Assembly (NCBI GenBank): GCA_964396055.1
Contig: CAYNDV010000113.1
Span: forward strand, 1 to 15,607
Source: CAYJPV01 sp964396055
GTDB lineage: Bacteria; Acidobacteriota; Vicinamibacteria; Vicinamibacterales; JAKQTR01
Length of the DNA: 15,607 nt
Direction of reading: 5' to 3'
The notes under the pieces were generated by a model. The model saw only the letters and a program-made list of their open reading frames with translations. It searched no databases and was not told the origin of the DNA. Below are positions 6,889 to 13,952 of this stretch, piece by piece. How positions within the stretch are numbered: the first letter of the stretch is position 1; each line of letters begins with the position of its first letter. Both the position numbers and the translations under genes were made by a program.

Positions 6889-9800
6889 CGCCGTTCCCGC
6901 CACGAGAGGATGCGGACGCCCATCTGGCCCACGCCGTTGTTGTAGTCGCGGGGATCGCCCAGGATCTCCACCTTGTTGCCCGCAGCGAACACCAGGTGCT
7001 GATCGACGGCGAACGGCGCCGTGGCCCGGCCCGCCGGCACCGACCGCAGCTTCGGCAGGTCCTTCGAGGTCAGCCGCATGTCACCGTTGCCGTCGTAGGC
7101 CGCACCGCCGATGAAGGTGACGGCGTAGAGGTTCGCCGTCGGCGGCGTGACCGGAGCCGCCGGCCAGTAGGTGGTGGTCGTGAAGAACACGATATCGCCG
7201 GCCACCGCCGGGAACGCCGACACCTTCTCGTCGCCCGCCTGGCCGTCGACGGCCTCGAGCGCGATGTCGAACTTCTTCAGGCCCACGCCGTTCGAGTCGA
7301 GGACGCCGAACAGCTTGTAGGCTTGCGACACCCCCGCCGACGGCAGCAGATCGCTGCCGCTGCCGAAGAAGAGGTAGTCCTGGGTGCCGCCCACGTTGAC
7401 CGAGGCCATGGACGCGAAGATCGGGTGCACGTTGGTGGCGTCGAACAGCAGGCGGGGCGCGCCCGACACGCGGGCGGTCCGGCTCGCGTTCAGGCCGAGG
7501 TCGAACCGCCACACGCGGCCGTCGAGATCGCCGATGTACGCCTTGGTGATGTACCGCGAATCGGTCGGCCCCGTGGCCACCGGGTCGGCCTGGAGCGCGT
7601 TCTTGCTGCGCCGGCAGTCGTTGACGACCGCGCAGTTGTCCACGGTCTCGGCCACGCCGTCGCTGCCCACGTCGCGGCTGTCGAGCACGGCGCCGGTGGC
7701 GGCGCTCAGCACGTAGAACGTGGTGCCGGCCACCACGCCGGCGCGGTTCGCCTGCTGCTGCCGGGCATGGGCCAGGAACCCCGAGCCCACCAGCACGACG
7801 TACTCGCTGTCGTCGCTCTCCACCTGCCCCACCGCCGGATCGGACCACGTCTCGCCGACGGTCTTCTCGATGGCGGGGGCGTTCGCGCGCACGTCGCCCC
7901 AGGGCGCCAGGCCCGGATCGAAACTGGCGTACGACGGGAAGCTCCACACGAACGGCACCCGCGATGGCTGCGCGAAGTACGACAGCAGCGCCGACACGTC
8001 ATCGGACCGGGACGGCACCGCGGCGGGCAGCGAGTCGAGCGTGACGTCGAGCGTCTGGTAGAACGTGCCGCCGGGGCCTTCGCCGAGGATGAGGTACGTC
8101 CGCCAGCGCCCGTCCACCTTCACGTCCGCGATCTTGGGTGAGCTGTCGACGAAGTACGTGAAGCTGCCGACGGCCTGTCCCTCGCCGAGCGCCTTCAGCT
8201 TCGGCAGCAGGTTGAAGGGCACGAACGCCCACACCTCCACGCCCGTGCGGGCGTCGATCGCGTGCAGCATGCCGTCGTTCGCGCCCACGAAGATGATCGA
8301 CCGCCGGTCGATCAGGTTCGCGGCGAACTGGGGGTAGTCGCCGTCGGGCGGCGGGTCGAGCGACGGGGGATCCAGGACGGCCGGCGTGGATCCGACCACC
8401 GCGCCGAGCGGCTGCTGCCGGACGGCGGCGATCACGGCGCGCGGGTCGGATGCCCCGAGGTAAGGCGCCAGCCGATCGGCGTTCGCCACCGACAGGGCCA
8501 CCATCTCCCCGTCGGGCATGGCCGTGAAGAGGTTGCGCGTGGGCTCGGCCGGCGCGGAGGCCACCCAGAGGCGGGTGCCGGCCGACACAAAGGCCCAGCC
8601 GTACGGCTTGGTGGCGTCGGGCTCCGGTTTGTAGAGACGGAAGGCCCGGAGCCGGCCCTCGAAGCCCGGCAGGCTGAAGCCGGCGGTGACGAGCAGGTTC
8701 GACCGCTGCGGGATCACGGTCCCCGCCGGCGTCACGATGCGCGTGTGCTCGAGGGCCGCGCCGGTGATGTCCCGCGCGTCCTCGAGGTTGACGGTGCCCA
8801 CCACCGGTCCGGTGGTCTGCGATTCGGTGAGCGGTCCGAGGGGCAGCTGGGGCGTGGGCGTCGCGTCCACGTCGGCCTGGGCGGCAAACGCGTGCTGGAT
8901 GGCGGCGTTCGCGGCGCGGATCACCTCGGGCACGGCCGTCCCCGCCGGCGCGGCCTCGATCATCTCGCGCGTGATCTCGTAGTACCCGCCGCCCGAATTC
9001 GTGGCGACAGCGCGCAGGGACGCCACGCTGTCGGGAGGCGGCAGGATCGCGATCACGTAGATCGGCACGCGGCGGCCCGACACGTTGAGGAACGACGCCG
9101 CCGTCGTCTCCGGCACGCCGGCGTCGGTGGTGCCCTGCCCGCCGCCGACGACCAGGATGGCCACGGTGTTGCGGCCGTGCGTGTCGGCGGCGATGAGGCG
9201 CGCGGCCTCGGTGCGCACATCGGCGAGCATGCGTTCGACCGGCGCATCGACGACCACCCGGCCGTCGCGGCCGGCCGGCACGAGGGCGCCTGCCTGGTCC
9301 GGCGCGCGCCCCAGCACGGCCGCCACGTCGGCGTTGGCCGATGCGGCGTCGGCCTTCACCACCGGCGCCAGCGCGCCCACGGCGCCGTTGTTGCTGTCGA
9401 CCACGGGCCGCGTGATCTTCCAGCGCGCGAACGCACCGGTCTCCGTCGGGCCTTCCTGCTGCGGATCGACCGACCAGACCGGGCCCTCGTTCTTCTCGGT
9501 GCCCATGCGCGGGTTGTGCTGGCGCATCTTCACGAGGCCGAACCGGGCGACGCGCGTATTGCGCTGGATCGCGGCGAGCAACCCCAGCCGGGCCACACCC
9601 AGGCGCGTGCGGGCCTCGAAGGAGGACCACCCGGCCTCCCGGTCCCCGATGGGTGAGATGGAGGAGGTCCGGAACTTGTCGTCCCCGAAGTTGTCGAGGT
9701 GCTCGAGGCCGATGTACCTGCGCCGGTATCTGGCGTTCGCCGTCTCGGCAGACACGCCGATCACGGCTTCCCAGGCCGCGCCGGTTCGCGTGTATGCGAA

Positions 9801-10025
9801 GGGATCGTAGTACGTCTCGTCGGCGTCGCGCTGCATCCGGTTCGCCACGTCGACGGCGATGATGATGTTGGGCTTGGTCCGCTGCAGGAACAACAACGGG
9901 TCCAGCTGCGCCTCGGCCGCCGGGGGCGACACGCCGAGCACCACGACGGCCGTCGCGGCCGTCGCCCACAGGCGCGTCGCTGCCCGGCGCCACGTCTGCC
10001 CGTTGCTGCTCATACGCACATCCAT
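6885..10025 (-). CDS. pilY1: PilY1-type pilus tip adhesin / biogenesis factor
   Basis: A 1046-residue exported protein expected at the pilus tip, where PilY1 proteins promote pilus extension, adhesion and surface sensing. Residues 1-39 are a signal peptide (cleavage near AAEA/Q). An N-terminal von Willebrand A-like region (about 52-350) starts with KPNIIIAVDVANRMQ and includes NTVAILVVGGGQG. The C-terminal half is the PilY1 beta-propeller: SIIFVGANDGMLHAIDARTG (GANDG at 581-585), WRTYLILGEGPGGTFYQTLDVT, and a second blade-like YIGDLDGRVWRFDLG (about 830-844). The metal-site motif of the VWA region is degenerate (DVANR at 59-63 instead of DxSxS). A CX5C pair (NCAVVNDCRR) may be a disulfide. 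The start is the ATG at 10025; an in-frame ATG at 10013 is equally possible. It follows pilX by 19 nt and overlaps fimT as ATGA. Confidence 0.92.
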   Translation of the reverse strand: MDVRMSSNGQTWRRAATRLWATAATAVVVLGVSPPAAEAQLDPLLFLQRTKPNIIIAVDVANRMQRDADETYYDPFAYTRTGAAWEAVIGVSAETANARYRRRYIGLEHLDNFGDDKFRTSSISPIGDREAGWSSFEARTRLGVARLGLLAAIQRNTRVARFGLVKMRQHNPRMGTEKNEGPVWSVDPQQEGPTETGAFARWKITRPVVDSNNGAVGALAPVVKADAASANADVAAVLGRAPDQAGALVPAGRDGRVVVDAPVERMLADVRTEAARLIAADTHGRNTVAILVVGGGQGTTDAGVPETTAASFLNVSGRRVPIYVIAILPPPDSVASLRAVATNSGGGYYEITREMIEAAPAGTAVPEVIRAANAAIQHAFAAQADVDATPTPQLPLGPLTESQTTGPVVGTVNLEDARDITGAALEHTRIVTPAGTVIPQRSNLLVTAGFSLPGFEGRLRAFRLYKPEPDATKPYGWAFVSAGTRLWVASAPAEPTRNLFTAMPDGEMVALSVANADRLAPYLGASDPRAVIAAVRQQPLGAVVGSTPAVLDPPSLDPPPDGDYPQFAANLIDRRSIIFVGANDGMLHAIDARTGVEVWAFVPFNLLPKLKALGEGQAVGSFTYFVDSSPKIADVKVDGRWRTYLILGEGPGGTFYQTLDVTLDSLPAAVPSRSDDVSALLSYFAQPSRVPFVWSFPSYASFDPGLAPWGDVRANAPAIEKTVGETWSDPAVGQVESDDSEYVVLVGSGFLAHARQQQANRAGVVAGTTFYVLSAATGAVLDSRDVGSDGVAETVDNCAVVNDCRRSKNALQADPVATGPTDSRYITKAYIGDLDGRVWRFDLGLNASRTARVSGAPRLLFDATNVHPIFASMASVNVGGTQDYLFFGSGSDLLPSAGVSQAYKLFGVLDSNGVGLKKFDIALEAVDGQAGDEKVSAFPAVAGDIVFFTTTTYWPAAPVTPPTANLYAVTFIGGAAYDGNGDMRLTSKDLPKLRSVPAGRATAPFAVDQHLVFAAGNKVEILGDPRDYNNGVGQMGVRILSWRERR

Positions 10026-10039
10026 CCGGTCAGGACCGG
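10026..10039. repeat. Inverted repeat in the pilX-pilY1 spacer
   Basis: CCGGTC-AG-GACCGG is a perfect dyad filling most of the 19-nt gap. Read on the minus strand it would form a 5-bp stem with a 4-nt loop ending directly at the pilY1 ATG, where a ribosome site would normally be. It might modulate pilY1 translation; no function is proven. Confidence 0.4.
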
Positions 10040-10044
10040 CGCGT

Positions 10045-10884
10045 TCACTGGATTGCCCCCGTGGAGACCGACATCTGCTGGGCCGTCAGGGCCTTGCCCG
10101 GTGTCTGGACCGGCGCCTTGCGGGCCCGCCGGTTCTGCTCGTCCTGCCCCCGCTGTCCCACGTAACCGCGCTCGAGGCCGGTGTTCACGGTCCGGGCCAC
10201 GGTGGTCTCGATCACCCGCCGCGCCCCGCGGGGCCCGAAGGCCTCGGCCCGCAGCGACAGCACGCCCGATCCCGGGTTGGCCCCCGAGTTGCCGTCCATC
10301 GCCGGGTTGCCATCGGTTTCGGACGGGTCGTCGCCGACCAGCACGACCACGTAAAAGGGCGATTCGATGGCCCCTTCCGGCAGCAGGTCCCGCACCGGCC
10401 CGTACGCGAACAGGCGCCAGCGCGGGTTGTTGGCGCCCCAGGGCCGGTCGGGAGCGTTGACGGCAATCTCGGCGTCCGAACAGCCGCCGGGCTTGCCGCA
10501 GCTGGCCATGCCCACCACCTGATCGAGGTTCACGCGGGTGCCGTCCGGCAGCACCCGCAGGCCCCCCGGCGCCCCGTCAATGAAGCTCGACTGCTCCTGG
10601 CCCGCCAGCACGCGGTTCCAGTCGGGAATCGTCAGCAGATCCTGCATCGTCCGTTCGACGACGGCGTCTGCCGCGTCGAGCGCCTGCTGGCCATTGCGAT
10701 AGTGGCTGGCGATGTAGGTCTCGCTCGCCGTCGTGAGCGCCAGCGCCAGGCCGAGGGCGGTGAGCAGCAGCAGCGACAGCAGGGCGACGACCAGCGCCGA
10801 GCCCCGCTCGCTGCAGCGGCGGGCAAGACGCAGCGCGAGGCGCCGGCGGTCAGCGGCCGAGGTTGAGGTTGCGCGGCGTGACAT
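10045..10884 (-). CDS. pilX: Type IV pilus minor prepilin, PilX-like (first copy)
   Basis: A 279-residue minor pilin. A basic leader (MSRRATSTSAADRRRLALRLARRCSERG) is followed by SALVVALLSLLLLTALGLALAL; cleavage is expected after G28. Position +5 is Val, not Glu, as in the other PilX here. The body has a CX5C pair (ASCGKPGGCSD), IPDWNRVL, DRPWGANNPRWRL, GDDPSETDG and RAEAFGPRGA, all mirrored in the copy at 3796-4488. It carries an extra polar, Gln/Arg-rich tail of roughly 45 residues that the paralog lacks. The start at 10884 is set by AGGAG at 10895-10899, 10 nt upstream, inside pilW; the gene overlaps pilW by 35 nt. Confidence 0.86.
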   Translation of the reverse strand: MSRRATSTSAADRRRLALRLARRCSERGSALVVALLSLLLLTALGLALALTTASETYIASHYRNGQQALDAADAVVERTMQDLLTIPDWNRVLAGQEQSSFIDGAPGGLRVLPDGTRVNLDQVVGMASCGKPGGCSDAEIAVNAPDRPWGANNPRWRLFAYGPVRDLLPEGAIESPFYVVVLVGDDPSETDGNPAMDGNSGANPGSGVLSLRAEAFGPRGARRVIETTVARTVNTGLERGYVGQRGQDEQNRRARKAPVQTPGKALTAQQMSVSTGAIQ

Positions 10885-12067
10885 CGAATCGCAACTCCTG
10901 ATCCGGAACCAGCCGGTCCCCGGCCTTGCCCTGCCCGGGCCGCGTGAACAGCGCACCGGCGGGGCCGCGCAGCGCGGACTGGCCGGTCTGCACCCTGAAC
11001 GTCACGCGGACCTGCCGCACGCGCAGCAGGTCCGCGTCGTACCGGTTCGGCGCCGCGGCGTGCGGGCACCAGGGCCCGTCGGTGAGCTGGGCCGGCGACA
11101 ACCCCACCAGGGCGCCCTCGGGCCCCAGCGACGGCAGGCGCGACACCTGCGTCCCCGTGGCCGGGTCCACCACGTAGAGGCAGTTCTCGCCGGCGCCCCA
11201 CGGGTCCGACGCGTTGTCGACGCCCAGGGCCGGCGGCTTGGGGCCGTAGGTGGTCCACGGCCCGACGGGGTCGGTCACGGGCTTGCGCAGCATCGGGGCC
11301 GCCGCTTCGCCCAGATACTCGAACTGCAGCCCCACCACGTCGTCGATAATCGGCGTGTCGGTGAAGGCCCCGTCGTAGTGCATCAACTGGAAGCGGTTCG
11401 ACGCCGGGTCGGACACGAGATAGAAGGTGTCCGACTCGACCTGCGCGATGTGCGCGCCCACGTCGTACGCCTTCGAGAAGTTGTCGCGGTTGTGCTGCAG
11501 GTGCAGGGCCGCCTCCTGCACGGCGGTAATCGTAAAGATGTCGTAGCTGCCCGAGTCGTCGAAGATCAGGGCCCTCATGCCTTCCTTGAACCCGCACAGT
11601 TGATCGGACTCCGGACACCCCGGCTGCGCGTTCACCTTCACCTCGGACGACGGCTGCGGCATCTTGTCGCGAATCGTGCACTGCGACGCCGTGGTGGGCA
11701 CGTGGAAGATGCTGATCGTGTCGGGCCGGTAGAAGACGCCGCGCAGCGGGTCATGGTCGACCGATCCGGACCGGAACGGCAGGACCGGCGCGAAGAAGTT
11801 GCTGAGCGCGCCGACCGCCGAGCCCGAGTAGGTGCCCGCCCCGGCCATCAGCAGGCGGCTGTAGAGGCGATCGGTGCCGACCCGCAGGCGCTGCTGCATG
11901 TCGGACACCTCGGGCTGGGCCTGGAACGCGCCCTGGGCCGGGTTGAACACCGCGAAGACGCCGCCCACGACGAACAGCATGATCGTCATGGCCACCAGCA
12001 TCTCCACGAGCGTGAACCCGCCCGCATGGCGGCGGCATCTCCGGGTCCGTCCGCGCGCAGGGGTCAT
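10850..12067 (-). CDS. pilW: Type IV pilus minor prepilin, PilW-like (first copy)
   Basis: A 405-residue minor pilin. The leader MTPARGRTRRCRRHAGG is followed by FTLVEMLVAMTIMLFVVGGVFAV, with Glu at +5 (E22), so cleavage is expected after G17. MQQRLRVGTDRLYSRLLMAGAG follows the helix, the usual PilW pattern. The body is rich in Cys (QCTIRD, GCPESDQLCGF, ENCLYV, PWCPHAA). The C-terminal part, DGPWCPHAAA, LRVRQVRVTFR and LVPDQELRFDV, matches the second-set PilW. The start overlaps the pilV stop as ATGA and has GAGGAAGG at 12072-12079 as its ribosome site. The frame is open upstream across pilV but there without any leader pattern. Confidence 0.88.
   Translation of the reverse strand: MTPARGRTRRCRRHAGGFTLVEMLVAMTIMLFVVGGVFAVFNPAQGAFQAQPEVSDMQQRLRVGTDRLYSRLLMAGAGTYSGSAVGALSNFFAPVLPFRSGSVDHDPLRGVFYRPDTISIFHVPTTASQCTIRDKMPQPSSEVKVNAQPGCPESDQLCGFKEGMRALIFDDSGSYDIFTITAVQEAALHLQHNRDNFSKAYDVGAHIAQVESDTFYLVSDPASNRFQLMHYDGAFTDTPIIDDVVGLQFEYLGEAAAPMLRKPVTDPVGPWTTYGPKPPALGVDNASDPWGAGENCLYVVDPATGTQVSRLPSLGPEGALVGLSPAQLTDGPWCPHAAAPNRYDADLLRVRQVRVTFRVQTGQSALRGPAGALFTRPGQGKAGDRLVPDQELRFDVTPRNLNLGR
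10895..10899 (-). promoter_or_regulatory. Ribosome binding site that sets the first pilX start
   Basis: AGGAG on the minus strand, 10 nt before the ATG at 10884 and inside the pilW coding region. It favours the MSRRATSTS start over an in-frame upstream ATG (10956) that would put pilX 107 nt into pilW and lengthen an already long leader. Confidence 0.6.
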
Positions 12068-12630
12068 GACGCCTTCCTCGTCTTGACGGAGACCACGCGC
12101 ACTTCGTCCCGATCGGTGATTTGCTCGCCACCGGCGCGGGCCAGCCGGGAGACGCGTACCTGGAAGACGAGCGTGTTGTTCGGATTGGTGGGCAGCGCCG
12201 CAACCGACCAGCGCCGGACATACACGGTGCCGGACGGAGGCACCGAGCCGGTGCCCACCCACTGGCCGTACGGCCCCAGGAAGTCCACGAACCCGGGCGT
12301 GTTTTCGTTCAGCGCGTCCTCGGGCGAGATTGCCAGGCCGCCGCCGCCCGTGGGGGTCGGGGGGAACACCGCGAGATTCGACGCATAGTCGCTGACGGGC
12401 AGGCCGAACGCGTCGAAGCCCCACGCCAGGCCCTTCAACTGCTCGAGCTTCTGCTGGGCGAGGACGGTGGACATCGACGTCCGGCGGGCCGACTTGTTGG
12501 CGTCGGTGCTCACCGCGAACAACTGCGCGACGCTGACCAGGCCGGTCACCAGCACGGCCGAGGCCACGATGACTTCGGTCAGCGAGAACCCCGCCTCCCC
12601 ACGCCCGAGTGTCCTGCGATGTCCTGTCAT
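12064..12630 (-). CDS. pilV: Type IV pilus minor prepilin, PilV-like (first copy), first gene of the operon
   Basis: A 188-residue minor pilin. The leader MTGHRRTLGRGEAG is followed by FSLTEVIVASAVLVTGLVSVAQLF, with Glu at +5 (E19), so cleavage is expected after G14. The helix continues into VLAQQKLEQLKGLAWG, the usual PilV pattern. GTVYVRRWSVAAL and GPYGQWVG are shared with the second PilV at 5630-6103. The ATG has no clear ribosome site. A -24/-12 promoter candidate lies 37-52 nt upstream and would give a leader of about 26 nt. The stop overlaps pilW as ATGA. Confidence 0.87.
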   Translation of the reverse strand: MTGHRRTLGRGEAGFSLTEVIVASAVLVTGLVSVAQLFAVSTDANKSARRTSMSTVLAQQKLEQLKGLAWGFDAFGLPVSDYASNLAVFPPTPTGGGGLAISPEDALNENTPGFVDFLGPYGQWVGTGSVPPSGTVYVRRWSVAALPTNPNNTLVFQVRVSRLARAGGEQITDRDEVRVVSVKTRKAS

Positions 12631-12666
12631 GGTTGGAATCCGAACGTGCCGCTGTCCAACGTCTGT

Positions 12667-12682
12667 AGCAAGGCCGGTGCCT
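12667..12682 (-). promoter_or_regulatory. Candidate sigma-54 (-24/-12) promoter of the minor-pilin operon
   Basis: On the minus strand AGGCACC-GGCC-TTGCT matches 10 of 12 defined positions of TGGCACG-N4-TTGCW, with the key GG and GC exactly 10 bp apart. The predicted start is near 12656, 26 nt before the pilV ATG. Pilin genes in Pseudomonas and Myxococcus are known to use RpoN with a PilR-type activator; that this one does is inferred. Confidence 0.6.
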
Positions 12683-12758
12683 CACTTGATACAGGGGCCG
12701 CCGCGGGCTCGCCCCCCGTGTCCCGCCGCTCTGGCAGCCCTCCCGCCCGGTCGCGCCA

Positions 12759-12772
12759 GCCGGACGTCCGGC
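12759..12772. repeat. 14-bp perfect palindrome between the TPR gene and pilV
   Basis: GCCGGACGTCCGGC is self-complementary. It starts 8 bp beyond the stop of the TPR gene, so it could form a terminator-like hairpin (5-bp stem, 4-nt loop, no T-run). It also lies about 103-116 bp upstream of the predicted sigma-54 start, the usual distance for an activator site. Both readings are inference. Confidence 0.45.
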
Positions 12773-12780
12773 CGACACGC

Positions 12781-13761
12781 TCACCGCCGGACAGGATCGT
12801 CCGCACGATCACGATTCTGTTCGCCGGCGGCCGGCCCCGCTCCGCCAGCCGCGGACCGGGCTCCCTCCGTCCGCAACTGCTGGACGCGCCGCCGGATCGA
12901 CTCGGCCTGGCCGTCGTCCGGCGCAAGCGCGAGGTAGCGGTCGAACGCGTCTGCCGCCTCCGGGCCACGCCCGAGACTGTCGAAGCTCAGGCCGAGGCCC
13001 AGCCACGCCGGCGGTTCGGCCGGCGCCGCGTCCGTGGCGCGGCGAAACGCGGCCAGAGCCTCCTCGTGGGTGCCCGCCCGTCGCAGGGCAAGCCCCAGGT
13101 TGTGCTGCACGCGCGCGTCACCCGGCGCTGCGGCCCCGAGTTCACGCAACAGATCCAGACCCCGCCCGACGTTGCCGGACCGTGTCAGCGCGACGGCCAG
13201 GTTGAAGCGGAAGGCGGACTCGGACGGCTGGGCGTCGACGGCCCGCTCGAGATACGCAATCGCGTCGGCGGGCCGGTCCAGGGCGACCAGCACCTGACCG
13301 ACGTTGTTCAGGGCGGCCGGGTCGCCGGGCCGCTCGTCCAGGGCCGCCAGGCTGAGTTCGAGGGCCCGCCGAAGGTCCCCGGCGTCGAAAGCCCGGATCC
13401 CGGCGGCCGACGTACCGGCCGGGTCCGTCACGGTGTCGGCTGCGGTCGGGACGCCGGTGAGATCGTCGGCCTCTTCCGACGGGGCCTGGAGCGCGGCGGA
13501 CAACGAGACGATCGGGGTCTGGCGTCCGGTCCGCAGTCGAAGCGCCCCGGAGATCGCGATCACGGCCGCCAGAACGGTGAGGAATGTCAGCCCGGCGACC
13601 CGCCCCCACCGTTCCTGGCGATTCTGGCGGGTCAGATCTTCGGTCGACAGCACCACGCCGTCGCTGTCGGTGAAGGTCAGAACCGTCCCGCAGCGGCCGC
13701 AGGTGGGCCGGCTGACGGCCATGGCGGCCCCGCACCGGTGACACATCAGGATTCTGGGCAT
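12781..13761 (-). CDS. Zinc-ribbon, membrane-anchored TPR protein
   Basis: A 326-residue protein with three parts. Residues 1-25 are a zinc ribbon with two CXXC pairs (C7, C10, C21, C24: MCHRCGAAM, TCGRCGTV). Residues about 54-74 are a single membrane helix (VAGLTFLTVLAAVIAISGAL). Residues about 118-284 carry roughly five tetratricopeptide repeats (for example DPAALNNVGQVLVALDRPADAIAYLERAVDAQP and the next units). The likely topology is ribbon inside and TPRs in the periplasm. TPR proteins commonly hold partners together; a TPR lipoprotein, PilF/PilW, is known in pilus assembly, but this one is not a lipoprotein and no specific function can be assigned. The start at MPRILMCHRCG keeps the ribbon whole. 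It lies between pilD and the minor-pilin operon with its own sigma-54 candidate. Confidence 0.85.
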   Translation of the reverse strand: MPRILMCHRCGAAMAVSRPTCGRCGTVLTFTDSDGVVLSTEDLTRQNRQERWGRVAGLTFLTVLAAVIAISGALRLRTGRQTPIVSLSAALQAPSEEADDLTGVPTAADTVTDPAGTSAAGIRAFDAGDLRRALELSLAALDERPGDPAALNNVGQVLVALDRPADAIAYLERAVDAQPSESAFRFNLAVALTRSGNVGRGLDLLRELGAAAPGDARVQHNLGLALRRAGTHEEALAAFRRATDAAPAEPPAWLGLGLSFDSLGRGPEAADAFDRYLALAPDDGQAESIRRRVQQLRTEGARSAAGGAGPAAGEQNRDRADDPVRR

Positions 13762-13855
13762 CGTCCGTCTGGTGGGGGCCTCGGACGACTGCAGCTGGCA
13801 ACGGGACACGGCGTGAGCGGCCCCGCACTGCACGGGAGGCCCCCGCAGGGGACGC

Positions 13856-13871
13856 AGCAAGGACGTTGCCA
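13856..13871 (-). promoter_or_regulatory. Candidate sigma-54 (-24/-12) promoter of the TPR gene
   Basis: On the minus strand TGGCAAC-GTCC-TTGCT matches 10 of 12 defined positions of the -24/-12 consensus, with GG and GC 10 bp apart. The predicted start near 13845 gives a leader of about 84 nt. It shares CCTTGCT with the candidate upstream of pilV. Confidence 0.55.
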
Positions 13872-13884
13872 GGTCAGACGGCTA

Positions 13885-13907
13885 CGCCGGCCTGCGTCTG
13901 GCCGGCG
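13885..13907. terminator. Strong inverted repeat downstream of pilD (distal hairpin)
   Basis: CGCCGGCC and GGCCGGCG form a perfect 8-bp stem around the 7-nt loop TGCGTCT. No T-run follows. Together with the repeats at 13918-13930 (CCCTG-TGA-CAGGG) and 13931-13951 it makes three adjacent hairpins after pilD. It could aid termination or mark a site upstream of the TPR promoter. Confidence 0.4.
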
Positions 13908-13930
13908 CGGGCGGCGGCCCTGTGACAGGG

Positions 13931-13951
13931 GCGCACACGTCAGGTGTGCGC
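13931..13951. terminator. Strong inverted repeat immediately after the pilD stop
   Basis: GCGCACAC and GTGTGCGC form a perfect 8-bp stem around GTCAG, beginning one base after the pilD TGA on the minus strand. The position fits a terminator or 3'-end stabiliser, although a T-run is missing. It also lies about 86-106 bp upstream of the predicted TPR-gene start, where a sigma-54 activator could bind. Confidence 0.5.
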
Positions 13952-13952
13952 G

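Noticed and set aside
7999..9993. Long minus-strand frame inside pilY1
   Set aside because: Out-of-frame shadow of pilY1, Arg/Gly-rich with no recognisable motif.
12068..12784. Upstream extension of the first PilW
   Set aside because: The frame is open through pilV, but the translation is Arg/Gly-rich and the prepilin leader only appears after the ATG at 12067.
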